The notes under the pieces were generated by a model. It saw only the letters and a program-made list of their open reading frames with translations, was not told where the DNA came from and searched no databases. Of a stretch of DNA of 64,000 nt, positions 45,979 to 54,735 are shown piece after piece (position 1 is the stretch's first letter; each line of letters opens with the position of its first letter). Source of the stretch: an uncultured Eisenbergiella sp. (GTDB taxonomy: Bacteria > Bacillota > Clostridia > Lachnospirales > Lachnospiraceae). A program made the position numbers and the translations under genes. The stretch is from positions 1 through 64,000 of the forward strand of contig CANQUI010000002.1 in assembly GCA_947626995.1 (NCBI GenBank), in the 5' to 3' direction.

Positions 45979-46467
45979 ATGGCAAAAAACAAAGAGGTCA
46001 AAACCAACGCCATGCGTATTTTGGACAGGATGAAGATTCCCTATCGGCTTTATACCTACGCATGCGATACGTTTGTGGACGGGATGCAGAGCGTAAGGCT
46101 GCTGGGACTGGACGAGGAGAAGGTCTATAAGACGCTGGTGACGGAAAACGGATCGCAGGCGTATTTCGTGTTTGTGATCCCGGTGGGAAAGGAACTGGAT
46201 CTGAAAAAGGCGGCCCGCCAGACGCAGCAGAAGTCGCTGTCCATGATTCCGGTCAAACAGATTACGCCGGTTACCGGCTATGTCAGAGGCGGCTGTACGG
46301 CGCTGGGCATGAAAAAACAGTACCCTACCATCCTCGACGCATCGGCGGAGCGGCTGCCTGCAATGGTGGTCAGCGCCGGACGGATCGGGGCGCAGATCGA
46401 ACTGGCGCCCGCTGACCTGTGCCGGGCCGCCGGCGCCAGGTTCGCGCCGGTGACAGTGGAAGACTAA
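45979..46467 (+). CDS. ybaK: YbaK/EbsC-family Cys-tRNA(Pro)/Cys-tRNA deacylase
   Basis: 162 residues. Trans-editing protein that removes misacylated cysteine from tRNA. Conserved blocks: YACDTFVDGMQSVRLLGLDEEKVYKTLV, VIPVGKELDLKKAA, GYVRGGCTALGMKK and FVSAGRIGAQIELAP-type end (VVSAGRIGAQIELAPADL). Start ATG 45979 after AAAGGAAACAAA. Confidence 0.93.
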   Translation: MAKNKEVKTNAMRILDRMKIPYRLYTYACDTFVDGMQSVRLLGLDEEKVYKTLVTENGSQAYFVFVIPVGKELDLKKAARQTQQKSLSMIPVKQITPVTGYVRGGCTALGMKKQYPTILDASAERLPAMVVSAGRIGAQIELAPADLCRAAGARFAPVTVED

Positions 46468-46485
46468 AAGGGAAGGAGCGCAGGA

Positions 46486-46656
46486 ATGGACAGAAATAAA
46501 GAACAGAAAAAACAGATCAAAAGGAAAGAAAAACAACGGAAGAAACGCCAAAAAAAAATCAATAACGGACTGGATCTGTGCCTGATTTTGCTCTGTTTTT
46601 TCCTCACCCTCACCGCGGCGGTGCTGGATCTGTTCCAAAAGAAAAAAGAAGCATAA
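46486..46656 (+). CDS. Small basic single-pass membrane protein, 56 residues
   Basis: Unrecognised. The first 25 residues are almost all Lys, Arg, Gln and Glu ([20 protein letters not shown]), followed by one membrane span at about 31-48 ([20 protein letters not shown]) and a KKKEA end. AAGGAG lies nine bases before ATG 46486. It sits 18 bases after ybaK and 19 before mtnA, so it is probably co-transcribed. The basic head would stay in the cytoplasm. Confidence 0.7.
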   Translation: MDRNKEQKKQIKRKEKQRKKRQKKINNGLDLCLILLCFFLTLTAAVLDLFQKKKEA

Positions 46657-46675
46657 TCGGACATTCGAAAAGGGG

Positions 46676-47785
46676 ATGCAGGAAAAACTGCAAAAAGAAA
46701 CGATGGAAAGAAAGAAAACAATCAGGGATTACGAAACGGTGGCGCTCTCGGAAGACGGAAAGGCAGTGGTCATTCTGGATCAGACCAAACTGCCCGGGAC
46801 GATAGAGCAGCTTCGTCTTGAGACAGCGGAGCAGATCCGGGAGGCCATTTACCTGCTGAAGGTACGCGGCGCCCCGGCCATCGGCGTGGCGGCGGCGCTG
46901 GGGGCCTATGTGCTGGCAAAACAGAGCAGGGCCGTAAAATACGACGATTTTGCCGGGGAGTTTGCCCGGAACAAGGAATTTTTAAATTCGGCCCGCCCCA
47001 CCGCGGTGAATCTGTCCTGGGCGCTGAACCGGATGGAGAGCGTCGTGAAAAATAACGCGGACAAAAGCGTGGAAGAGATCCAGGAGCTGCTGCGCCGGGA
47101 GGCCCTTGGCATCCGCGAAGAGGATATCCGGGTGTGCCGGGCCATCGGGGAATACGGTCTGAGCCTGGTCAAGCCCCACGACGGGATCCTGACGCATTGC
47201 AACGCGGGAAGGCTGGCCACGATCCGGTACGGGACGGCCACCGCGCCCATCTACCTGGGACAGGAGAAAGGATATGCCTTCCGCGTCTTTGCAGATGAAA
47301 CGCGCCCGCTTTTGCAGGGGGCCCGGCTGACGGCCTGCGAGCTGCACTCCGCCGGCGTGGACGTGACGCTGATCTGCGACAATATGTCCGGCGCGGTCAT
47401 GAGAAACGGCTGGGTGGACGCCGTATTCGTGGGATGCGACCGGGTGGCGGCCAACGGAGATACGGCCAACAAGATCGGCACCAGCGTGGTGGCGGCGGTG
47501 GCAAAGCAATATCAGGTTCCGTTCTATGTCTGCGCGCCCACTTCCACCATTGATATGGATACGCCCGACGGAGACGGGATCCGGATCGAACAGCGGCCGG
47601 AGGATGAGGTGACGCAGATGTGGTACCGGGAGCGGATGGCCCCGGAGGGGATCCGCGTATACAATCCCGCCTTTGACGTTACGGATCATACGCTGATCTC
47701 CGGCATCGTCACCGAATACGGCGTGGCAAGACCGCCCTATTCGTCGTCTCTGCGAAAGATCTGCCGGGCCGGTAAGCAAATATGA
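46676..47785 (+). CDS. mtnA: S-methyl-5-thioribose-1-phosphate isomerase
   Basis: Isomerises methylthioribose-1-phosphate to methylthioribulose-1-phosphate in methionine salvage. 369 residues. Seen: [37 protein letters not shown] (catalytic Cys), and [17 protein letters not shown] (catalytic Asp). The AAAAGGGG site lies directly against ATG 46676, so ATG 46703 is an alternative. No other methionine-salvage gene is in the window. The MFS gene downstream overlaps it by four bases. Confidence 0.93.
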   Translation: MQEKLQKETMERKKTIRDYETVALSEDGKAVVILDQTKLPGTIEQLRLETAEQIREAIYLLKVRGAPAIGVAAALGAYVLAKQSRAVKYDDFAGEFARNKEFLNSARPTAVNLSWALNRMESVVKNNADKSVEEIQELLRREALGIREEDIRVCRAIGEYGLSLVKPHDGILTHCNAGRLATIRYGTATAPIYLGQEKGYAFRVFADETRPLLQGARLTACELHSAGVDVTLICDNMSGAVMRNGWVDAVFVGCDRVAANGDTANKIGTSVVAAVAKQYQVPFYVCAPTSTIDMDTPDGDGIRIEQRPEDEVTQMWYRERMAPEGIRVYNPAFDVTDHTLISGIVTEYGVARPPYSSSLRKICRAGKQI

Positions 47786-48984
47786 ACAACAACAGAAAAT
47801 ATCAGAAAACACTGACGGCGTGCTATCTTGGATTTGTCACCCAGGCAATATCCGCGAACTTTGCGCCGCTGTTATTTCTAACGTTTCAAAATACGTATGG
47901 GATCGGACTGGAAAAGATTGCGCTGATCCCGTTTACGTTCTATTTTTCACAATTGCTGATTGATCTTGCGGCCACGAAATTTGTGGATCAAATAGGATAC
48001 CGCATCTGCGTGGTATCCTCGCAGGCGCTTTCCGCGGCAGGCCTTCTTTTCATGGCGATTCTGCCGGATCTGCTTCCGGCCCCCTTTTTGGGGATTTTGA
48101 TTGCGGTCGTGCTCTATGCGATGGGCAGCGGCCTTGTGGAAGTGCTGGTGAGTCCGATTCTGGAAGCCTGCCCTTTTGAAAATAAAAACGGCAGGATGAG
48201 TCTGCTCCATTCTTTTTACTGCTGGGGTGCGGTGGGGGTGATTTTGGGCTCGACGCTCTTTTTTGCGGTATTTGGCATAGCAAACTGGAGGATCCTGACA
48301 CTGATCTGGGCAATGGTGCCGTTGTATAATGTATGGAATTTTATCCGCTGCCCGATCGAACGGCTGATAGAAGACGGCGAGGGGATGCGCCCCGGGCAGC
48401 TGCTTCGATTGCCGCTGTTTTGGCTGCTGATTGTGCTTATGGTATGCTCCGGCGCATCCGAAACATCTATGGCGCAATGGGCGTCCGCATTTACAGAGTC
48501 GGCGATGGGGGTTTCCAAAACCGTCGGCGATCTGGCGGGCCCCTGTCTGTTTGCGGTATTTATGGGAATATCCCGGGTCATATACGGCAAAATGAGCGAG
48601 AAACTGGACTTGGTTCGGGCGATGACGGGATGTGCTGTATTATGTGTGATTTGCTATTTGACCGCATCCCTGACTTCTTTGCCGATTCTTGGGCTGGCGG
48701 GTTGTTCCCTCTGCGGGCTTGCGGTTGGAATAATGTGGCCCGGCTCCATCAGCCTTGCGTCCCGGAAGTGTAAAAGGGGCGGCACGGCAATGTTCGCATT
48801 TTTAGCTTTGGCGGGGGACTTCGGCGCGACCGTAAGTCCTGCCATGGTCGGCGGCATATCCAATATGGCCGGAGGCAATCTCAAAACAGGGCTGTTTGCT
48901 GCGGCTGTATTTCCGTTGCTCCTCCTTTTTGCTCTGTTCGTTCTTTCCAAAAGGTTTGGAAAGGAAAGGGGATGCGTCCGATGA
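47782..48984 (+). CDS. Major facilitator superfamily transporter
   Basis: 400 residues with about 12 hydrophobic spans; the first span follows a short [18 protein letters not shown] start. The block [20 protein letters not shown] is the loop 2-3 signature region. FucP/YfkF-like sugar or nucleoside permeases look similar. Translational overlap with mtnA suggests it carries a substrate or product of that pathway, such as methylthioribose or methylthioadenosine, but this is inference only. Confidence 0.85.
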   Translation: MNNNRKYQKTLTACYLGFVTQAISANFAPLLFLTFQNTYGIGLEKIALIPFTFYFSQLLIDLAATKFVDQIGYRICVVSSQALSAAGLLFMAILPDLLPAPFLGILIAVVLYAMGSGLVEVLVSPILEACPFENKNGRMSLLHSFYCWGAVGVILGSTLFFAVFGIANWRILTLIWAMVPLYNVWNFIRCPIERLIEDGEGMRPGQLLRLPLFWLLIVLMVCSGASETSMAQWASAFTESAMGVSKTVGDLAGPCLFAVFMGISRVIYGKMSEKLDLVRAMTGCAVLCVICYLTASLTSLPILGLAGCSLCGLAVGIMWPGSISLASRKCKRGGTAMFAFLALAGDFGATVSPAMVGGISNMAGGNLKTGLFAAAVFPLLLLFALFVLSKRFGKERGCVR

Positions 48985-49018
48985 CGCCCGGTTTTCGTCA
49001 GAAAGCCGGAAAGCGCTC

Positions 49019-49047
49019 TTGACCCGTGTTTGGCAAAGTGTTATGAT
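49019..49047 (+). promoter_or_regulatory. Promoter of ptb-buk
   Basis: TTGACC at 49019-49024, spacer 17, TATGAT at 49042-49047. Confidence 0.7.
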
Positions 49048-49126
49048 TTTAACGGCGGGAGAAATCCTGCAGGGCGAAAGCCCTCTGGTTGGCCTCCGCA
49101 CAATTTATCCGAATGAGGTATGACAA

Positions 49127-50041
49127 ATGATCACGAATTTTGAAGGACTGATCTCCAAAGTAAAGGAATGTAGCAAAAAGAAAGTATCGGTGGCCGTGGC
49201 GGAGGATCTGGCCGTCCTGGAGGCTGTACAGGAGGCGCGCAGACAGGGCATCGCGGATGCGATTCTGGTAGGCGACGAAAAAAAGATCAGAGAGCTGGGC
49301 GCGCAGCTTCAGATGGATCTGGACGCCTATGAGATCATCGACGAGCCGGATCACTGGCAGGCGGCGTTAAAGGCGGTCAAGCTGGCCCATGACGGTACGG
49401 CGGATATGTACATGAAGGGACTGATCGACACCAAGTCCTTTTTAAAGAGTATTCTGGACAAAGAGGTGGGACTGCGGACGGGAAGACCGCTGTCGCATGT
49501 GGCGGTGTTCGAGGTGGAAGGCATCCGCCAGCTTCTGTTTTTGACGGATGTGGCGTTTATGACCTATCCGACGCTGGAGGATAAGGTTCATATCATTGAA
49601 AATACAGTGGAGGTGGCCCACGCCTGCGGCCTGACGTGTCCCAAGGTGGCGCCGCTGGCGGCGGTAGAGGTGGTCAATCCCAAGATGCCCGCCACGGTGG
49701 ATGCCGCAGAGCTGACCAGGATGAACGAAGAAGGAAAGATCACCGGCTGTATCGTGGACGGCCCGCTGTCCATGGACATCGCCATCGACCCGGAGGCTGC
49801 GGCGCATAAGGGCGCGTCCGAAAGAAAGGTGGCGGGGGACGCGGATATCCTGCTGTTCCCGGATATCCATGCCGGCAACCTGGTGTATAAGACGCTGGTA
49901 CATACGGCCAAGGTTGAAAACGGATGTATCCTGACCGGCACCAAAGTTCCCGCGATCCTGACCAGCCGCTCCGACAGCTTCCAGACCAAGGTCAATTCCA
50001 TTGCGCTGGCCGCGGTGGTAGCGGAAGGCATGAAAAAATAA
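49127..50041 (+). CDS. ptb: Phosphate butyryltransferase
   Basis: Converts butyryl-CoA and phosphate to butyryl-phosphate. 304 residues of the phosphate acetyl/butyryltransferase family: [82 protein letters not shown]. Start ATG 49127. It uses the product of the thl-etfA operon and is followed 16 bases later by buk, so the cell makes butyrate by the kinase route. A CoA-transferase route is not excluded elsewhere. Confidence 0.94.
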   Translation: MITNFEGLISKVKECSKKKVSVAVAEDLAVLEAVQEARRQGIADAILVGDEKKIRELGAQLQMDLDAYEIIDEPDHWQAALKAVKLAHDGTADMYMKGLIDTKSFLKSILDKEVGLRTGRPLSHVAVFEVEGIRQLLFLTDVAFMTYPTLEDKVHIIENTVEVAHACGLTCPKVAPLAAVEVVNPKMPATVDAAELTRMNEEGKITGCIVDGPLSMDIAIDPEAAAHKGASERKVAGDADILLFPDIHAGNLVYKTLVHTAKVENGCILTGTKVPAILTSRSDSFQTKVNSIALAAVVAEGMKK

Positions 50042-50057
50042 AAAGGAGAGTGCAAGT

Positions 50058-51125
50058 ATGGCAATCAAGAGTTTGATCATCAATCCCGGCTCCACATCCA
50101 CCAAGATCGGTGTGTTTGAGGACGAGACGCTTTTATTTGAGGAGACGCTTCGCCATCCCACGGAGGAGATTGCAAAGTATGCTTCCATTATCGACCAGAA
50201 GGATTTCAGAAAGGACATCATCGTTTCCTTCCTGAAGGAAAAGGACTGCGATATCGCCTCCTTTGACGTCATCGTGGGGCGCGGCGGTATGTTAAAACCC
50301 GTTGCGGGCGGCACCTATGCCGTGTCGGACGCGCTGCTGGCGGATCTGAAGGCCGGCGTACAGGGGCAGCATGCGTCCAACCTGGGCGGGATTCTGGCAA
50401 GGGAGATCGGCGACGAGATCGGCGTCCCTTCCTATATCGTAGATCCTGTGGTGGTGGATGAACTGACGGAGGTGGCGCGCATTTCCGGTATGCCGGAGCT
50501 GCCCAGAAGGAGCATTTTCCACGCGCTCAACCAAAAGGCCGTAGCCAGAAGATATGCCAAAGAGCAGGGAAAGAAGTATGAGGATCTGAATCTGCTGGTC
50601 ATTCATATGGGCGGCGGCGTTTCCGTGGGCGCCCATGAGAAAGGCCGTGTGGTGGACGTAAACAACATCCTGGACGGCGAAGGCGCGTTTTCGCCGGAGC
50701 GGGCGGGAACCGTGCCCGTGGGGGACCTGATCAAGCTTTGCTTTTCCGGAAAATATACGCAAAAAGAGTTGTATCAAAAGATCTGCGGTAAGGGCGGATA
50801 CAACGCATATCTTGGCACCAACGACGCCAGGGATGTGGAAAAAATGGCCGCCGAAGGAGACAAAAAGGCGCAGGTGGTACTGGAGGCGTTCTATTATCAG
50901 ATCGCCAAAGATGCCGGCGCAATGGCGACGGTGCTCAAAGGGAAGGTGGATCAGATCATTCTCACCGGCGGGATCGCCTATTCTCCCCTGACCACCGAGA
51001 AGCTGACCCAGCGTCTGGGATGGATCGCGCCCATCACGGTATATCCCGGCGAAGACGAGCTGCTGGCGCTGGCGCAGGGCGCGCTGCGGGTGCAAAACGG
51101 CGAGGAGGAAGCCAGAGCGTATTAA
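50058..51125 (+). CDS. buk: Butyrate kinase
   Basis: Makes ATP and butyrate from butyryl-phosphate. 355 residues of the ASKHA acetate/butyrate kinase group: [16 protein letters not shown] at residues 8-23, [51 protein letters not shown] and ILTGGIAYS near the end. AAAGGAG site before ATG 50058. Followed by a terminator. Confidence 0.95.
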   Translation: MAIKSLIINPGSTSTKIGVFEDETLLFEETLRHPTEEIAKYASIIDQKDFRKDIIVSFLKEKDCDIASFDVIVGRGGMLKPVAGGTYAVSDALLADLKAGVQGQHASNLGGILAREIGDEIGVPSYIVDPVVVDELTEVARISGMPELPRRSIFHALNQKAVARRYAKEQGKKYEDLNLLVIHMGGGVSVGAHEKGRVVDVNNILDGEGAFSPERAGTVPVGDLIKLCFSGKYTQKELYQKICGKGGYNAYLGTNDARDVEKMAAEGDKKAQVVLEAFYYQIAKDAGAMATVLKGKVDQIILTGGIAYSPLTTEKLTQRLGWIAPITVYPGEDELLALAQGALRVQNGEEEARAY

Positions 51126-51131
51126 AAAAGC

Positions 51132-51170
51132 GGGCGGAGCACATAAAAAGACATGCCTCCGCCCTTTTTT
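51132..51170 (+). terminator. Terminator after buk
   Basis: GGGCGGAG at 51132-51139 pairs with CTCCGCCC at 51157-51164, followed by T6. Confidence 0.88.
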
Positions 51171-51240
51171 CTCTCACAAAATACGCGAAACGAGTATAAG
51201 AACCACAAAACGAAAACAAGAGACGAAGGGATGAAAAGAG

Positions 51241-52101
51241 ATGATGCGGATCGTTCTTATGATTTTTCTGTGCCTGGGCGGTTTATGGAGTCTGTCTCCC
51301 AAAATCACCGCGGGCGGAGACAGCGTATTGCCGCACGGGTTTGTGGAGGAGCCGGAAGGGACCCGATGGATGAATTCCGACGGAAGCTGGGCGTCGGATC
51401 AGTGGCTGTCCACGCAGGGAGAGCGGTATCATTTTGATGCGGACGGTTATCTGCAGACCGGATTTACCCGGATCGGAGACGAGACGTATTATCTGGAACC
51501 GCAGATGCGGGTAGGCTGGCTGTATTATGAAGGAGGGCTTTATTTCTTCCGGAGGGACGGCAGCATGACCCACGATTTTAAAAGCGGAAACCTGCAGTTT
51601 GGAACGGACGGAAAGCTCAGTATCGTGACACCGAAACCAAAGGAGACGAAGCTTCGCCGAATCGTGAAAAAGATTCTGAGTGAAATCATTACCGAAGGGA
51701 TGACGCCGGAAGAGCAGCTTAAGGCCTGCTATTTTTACATGATCGATCACAGCACATACGAACGTTTTTACGAGGCGCCCTCCGGCGAATGGACCTGGAC
51801 CAGGGAATATGCGGAATATATCCTGACCACGGGACAGGGGAACTGCTATCGCTATGCTTCCGGCCTGGCCTACCTGGTCAAGGAGCTGGGATTCGATGTG
51901 AAGGTGATCACCGGTGAGGTGAAGGCAAGACGGGGCGGAACCACGCCTCATTCCTGGGTGGAGATCTGTCTGGATGGAACGTGGTATCTTTTCGACTGTG
52001 AATTGCAGGATGCCAACGGCATCGATCTGTATCAAAAAACCTATGGGAATTATCCCATCCAGCCGCTGAACAAGCTGCGGGAGTGGAAGGTGGAGTTTTA
52101 G
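51241..52101 (+). CDS. Secreted transglutaminase-like protein with choline-binding-type repeats (copy 1)
   Basis: 286 residues. Signal peptide (VLMIFLCLGGLWSLSPKITAGG), then wall-binding repeats of the W-x-DGSW / YHFDADGYLQTGF / YFFRRDGSM kind (about residues 35-110), then a transglutaminase-like cysteine-protease domain with Cys in TTGQGNCYRYASGLAYLV, His in TTPHSWVEI and Asp in WYLFDCELQD. All three catalytic residues are present. It probably acts on wall peptides or surface proteins. A paralog lies at 59045. ATG 51244 is an alternative start. Confidence 0.85.
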   Translation: MMRIVLMIFLCLGGLWSLSPKITAGGDSVLPHGFVEEPEGTRWMNSDGSWASDQWLSTQGERYHFDADGYLQTGFTRIGDETYYLEPQMRVGWLYYEGGLYFFRRDGSMTHDFKSGNLQFGTDGKLSIVTPKPKETKLRRIVKKILSEIITEGMTPEEQLKACYFYMIDHSTYERFYEAPSGEWTWTREYAEYILTTGQGNCYRYASGLAYLVKELGFDVKVITGEVKARRGGTTPHSWVEICLDGTWYLFDCELQDANGIDLYQKTYGNYPIQPLNKLREWKVEF

Positions 52102-52130
52102 AAATCCGGGAAGGAACTTCAGAAAAACAG

Positions 52131-52159
52131 TTGACCCTGACACAAAAATCTGGTATTCT
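52131..52159 (+). promoter_or_regulatory. Promoter of tRNA-Val
   Basis: TTGACC at 52131-52136, spacer 17, TATTCT at 52154-52159, ending 15 bases before the tRNA. Confidence 0.7.
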
Positions 52160-52174
52160 ATTCAGGTAGAAAAC

Positions 52175-52247
52175 GGAGACATAGCTCAGCTGGGAGAGCA
52201 TTTGCTTGACGTGTAAAGGGTCGCAGGTTCGAGTCCTGTTGTCTCCA
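52175..52247 (+). tRNA. tRNA-Val (anticodon GAC)
   Basis: Full cloverleaf of 73 bases. Acceptor GGAGACA (52175-52181) pairs with TGTCTCC (52240-52246), discriminator A. D-stem GCTC/GAGC, anticodon stem TTTGC/GTAAA, loop TTGACGT with anticodon GAC at 52208-52210, T-stem GCAGG/CCTGT with TTCGAGT loop. CCA is not encoded. Confidence 0.93.
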
Positions 52248-52255
52248 TGATAAGG

Positions 52256-52303
52256 CGCCATTGCAGTTAGAACCGGATCAGTTCCGACTGCAATGGTGTT
52301 TTT
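52256..52303 (+). terminator. Terminator after tRNA-Val
   Basis: CCATTGCAGT at 52258-52267 pairs with ACTGCAATGG at 52287-52296, extended inward by an imperfect stem, then GTGTTTTT. It may also end the minus-strand XRE gene. Confidence 0.8.
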
Positions 52304-52337
52304 ATGTCCTTTTTCTCAGACGGGAAAGAAAAAAAAA

Positions 52338-52703
52338 TCACAGGGAAACCACAGATTCTGTTCTCTGCGACGCAGAATTACAGTGTTTGACCAGAAGCTT
52401 TGCCTCTTCCACCAACAAAGAGCGGAAATCGGTGGGCAGTTGATTATAATAGTGGATCAGCCGCTGCAGCGTCTCCGCGTTCCCGGGAAAGGCAGGTTTG
52501 GGCGTGGTAGAGATTCCCAGCAGGTAATCCGTGGAAACCTGAAAATACCGGGCGATAGTGGACAGCGTCTGAAAGTCCGGCTCCCGGTAATCGTTCGCGT
52601 ATCCGTTTAGCGTAGTGGCCGCTATGTTCAGTTCTTTCCCAAGCTGCCGCTGTGTCAGTTCCCTCTCTTCCATCAGTTCTTTTAGTCTTTGTCCGAATGT
52701 CAT
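52338..52703 (-). CDS. XRE-family transcriptional regulator
   Basis: 121 residues. N-terminal Cro/C1 HTH (FGQRLKELMEERELTQRQLG, then KELNIAATTLNGYANDYREP) and the block ARYFQVSTDYLLGIS; the C-terminal 50 residues are helical. The start codon at 52701-52703 has AAAGGGG upstream on the minus strand; the frame to 52742 is longer but lacks a site. It diverges from the lipoprotein gene at 52958. Related TTACNNGTAA sites lie in its own promoter region and over the promoters at 52819 and 56124. Confidence 0.9.
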   Translation of the reverse strand: MTFGQRLKELMEERELTQRQLGKELNIAATTLNGYANDYREPDFQTLSTIARYFQVSTDYLLGISTTPKPAFPGNAETLQRLIHYYNQLPTDFRSLLVEEAKLLVKHCNSASQRTESVVSL

Positions 52704-52763
52704 AGTCCTATCCCCTTTCATCAACGCAAGGACGTCTCGCAAAGAGCGCGGCGTCCGACATAG

Positions 52764-52773
52764 TTACTTGTAT
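52764..52773. promoter_or_regulatory. Candidate XRE operator near its own gene
   Basis: TTACTTGTAT, a one-mismatch form of TTACNNGTAA, overlapping a TACAAT -10 candidate for the minus-strand XRE gene. Suggests autoregulation. Confidence 0.4.
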
Positions 52774-52818
52774 TGTAAAGTAGTTGCTTTTACGGTTTCA
52801 TGTAATATGCGAAACGAA

Positions 52819-52847
52819 TTGACATTACTCGTAATGAGGTTTATTAT
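52819..52847 (+). promoter_or_regulatory. Promoter of the 52958 lipoprotein with an operator-like site
   Basis: TTGACA at 52819-52824, spacer 17, TATTAT at 52842-52847. TTACTCGTAA at 52825-52834 starts right after the -35. Upstream flank GCGAAACGAATTGACA closely matches that of the 56124 promoter. The leader to 52958 is about 105 bases. Confidence 0.7.
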
Positions 52848-52957
52848 TTATATTATGCGGATTTGAATTTTGTATGCAAACCACATTTGACGAAGGATCC
52901 GAGTTTTTTGGCGCAAAGGGAAAATGCACCGGGATCCCGTCTGAGAAAGGAGAAGAA

Positions 52958-54331
52958 ATGAGAAAAGAAAAGAGACAAAAAAACAAAATGACAGCGGTAA
53001 CGCTGGTGCTGTCCCTGCTGCTTGCTTTGCTGGCAGGCTGCGGCGGATCGGAGAAGGAGACAACGTCAGCGACAGCGTCAGCGGAAACGGCGTCCGCAGA
53101 GGACGCATCAGAGGAAAACGGACAGACGGACGGCGCGCTTTTTACGCAGTGGTTGGACGGCCTGGAAGGCGACGAGAATGTGTTTTATCTTTGGGACCAG
53201 GACGCCGGCGAGGGGAGGCAGCTTGAAAACGGACAGTCCTATGAGATGGAAAATGACGATCGTCTGGTTCTGTATACACCGGAGAAACCCAAAACGGCCT
53301 CCTTTATGGCAGACAACGACCCAGAAATAGAATCTTACAGCGATCATTATATGGTTTTTTCCGTCCCTGTGACCAGGATGATCCGGTTTGAGAGCGAGGT
53401 GGCGACAGATGCGGGAGACAGCATCGGGTTTTATTTTATCCTCGTTCCGCCCGGCGGTCTGACACCGGACTGGTATATGGATTCGGAAGGAATCAAAAAC
53501 GAAGAACTGGGGATGAAAATACGAAAAGACAATTCCGAGGGTAGTAGGCTCTGGCTGCATGGCGGGTTTACGCAAAATGAGCTTCACTATGATTCCAGTA
53601 AACCTGCCGGCGATCTGGGAACGGTGTCAGGTACTCTGATCTGTGGTTATTATGAGGGAGATCTGGACAGCTTTATGGCGGAGAATCCCTACCATCAATT
53701 TACGGAAAAAGGAAGTATAGGGGGACTGGAATATGCCTACGGCAAAGACGAAGCGTTTTCAGATGTGGATGTAGTTTTTGTCGGAAACGGCATCTATTTG
53801 ATGTTATCCTCCTTAAGTGTGGAAGAAAAAGACATAGAAAGTTATCTCAACACATTTATGAAAGCAGAGAGAGAATCTGACGCTTCCTTTTTAGCCTATT
53901 CCGCGGAGGATGGGTTCCATTGTCCGGCGCTGGGAATAGAGTTTCTCTATTTAGGGTTAATGGGGGAATTTGCGGTCCGTTGTGACAACGAAGAGAAAGG
54001 GATGACGATTGCCGGAGATAGCTACGCGGGAGATGTATTCCGTAGAGAAGAATCGGAAGATATCGAGACGGCGCTCCAAAGATTCGTAGATTCTTATACC
54101 GAAGCAGACTACGGCAGTACGACATGGACCGAAGCGGGAGAAGACGTGAAAAAAACAATCGGAAAGATCCCTTATCAGGGAAGAGGCGTACAGTCTGATC
54201 ATTACGATGCAAATGATCAGCGATGGATCTTTTTGTCGGATGAAACCCCCTGGATCATCATGATTTCTTTTTTCAGTGCTGACGGAGGGGTGTATGAGGA
54301 TTACACCAATGTGATCGAGAAACTGAACTAA
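52958..54331 (+). CDS. Lipoprotein of unknown function, 457 residues
   Basis: Not recognised. Lipoprotein signal with LALLAGC lipobox (Cys about residue 28), then a Thr/Ser/Ala/Glu-rich tether and a body of about 400 residues that looks beta-rich with many Asp, Glu and aromatic residues (WLDGLEGDENVFYLWDQDAG; GSIGGLEYAYGKDEAFSDVD). No catalytic motif seen. ATG 52958 follows AAGGAGAAGAA; the frame from 52874 is longer but lacks a site. Probably controlled by the XRE protein next door. Confidence 0.8.
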   Translation: MRKEKRQKNKMTAVTLVLSLLLALLAGCGGSEKETTSATASAETASAEDASEENGQTDGALFTQWLDGLEGDENVFYLWDQDAGEGRQLENGQSYEMENDDRLVLYTPEKPKTASFMADNDPEIESYSDHYMVFSVPVTRMIRFESEVATDAGDSIGFYFILVPPGGLTPDWYMDSEGIKNEELGMKIRKDNSEGSRLWLHGGFTQNELHYDSSKPAGDLGTVSGTLICGYYEGDLDSFMAENPYHQFTEKGSIGGLEYAYGKDEAFSDVDVVFVGNGIYLMLSSLSVEEKDIESYLNTFMKAERESDASFLAYSAEDGFHCPALGIEFLYLGLMGEFAVRCDNEEKGMTIAGDSYAGDVFRREESEDIETALQRFVDSYTEADYGSTTWTEAGEDVKKTIGKIPYQGRGVQSDHYDANDQRWIFLSDETPWIIMISFFSADGGVYEDYTNVIEKLN

Positions 54332-54429
54332 GAGCGGGGCAAAAGAGACATTTCGCGCCATATATCTTTCGCTCACAAAGGGCTGTCACCCGGTATCATC
54401 CGGTCAAAAGGAAGCAAGGAGGATGAAAC

Positions 54430-54735
54430 ATGAGCGAGGTCAAAAAAAACAGCGCACTCAATGAGATCAATGAAAAAGATCTGGAAGAGGTTTTGGGCGG
54501 ACGTGACGAGCCTACGGTTCCCAGAGTGATTCCGGAAGAAGACGAGCCGGCCGCTCGGGAATGGATGGTCAAAAACTGCAACCATTGCAACAACAAAAAG
54601 GAGTGCAGCCGCAGCCGCGGCTGCCTCATTGTTTTGTGGTTGAAGAATTTGGCGCGTCGGCGCCGGTCAGTCGTTTGGGTTTCAGATAGTGGGCGGCGAA
54701 CTGGGCGATGGCGCCGATTCGCCGGTAGGTCATAA
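54430..54735 (+). CDS. Double-glycine leader peptide, possible RiPP precursor
   Basis: 101 residues from ATG 54430, which has a strong AAGGAGG site eight bases upstream. Residues 1-24 (SALNEINEKDLEEVLGG) have the look of a Nif11/bacteriocin-type leader ending in Gly23-Gly24. The following region holds a Cys cluster, VKNCNHCNNKKECSRSRGC at about residues 48-66, then a basic stretch rich in Arg and Trp. The last 110 bases run antisense to the 3' end of the radical SAM gene, so the true end may be earlier. No peptidase-transporter gene is near. Sequence and context suggest a modified peptide but do not prove it. Confidence 0.55.
   Translation: MSEVKKNSALNEINEKDLEEVLGGRDEPTVPRVIPEEDEPAAREWMVKNCNHCNNKKECSRSRGCLIVLWLKNLARRRRSVVWVSDSGRRTGRWRRFAGRS

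Noticed and set aside
48988..49012. Terminator after the MFS gene
   Set aside because: A CCGGTTTTC/GAAAGCCGG stem is present but has no T run, so it was not listed.
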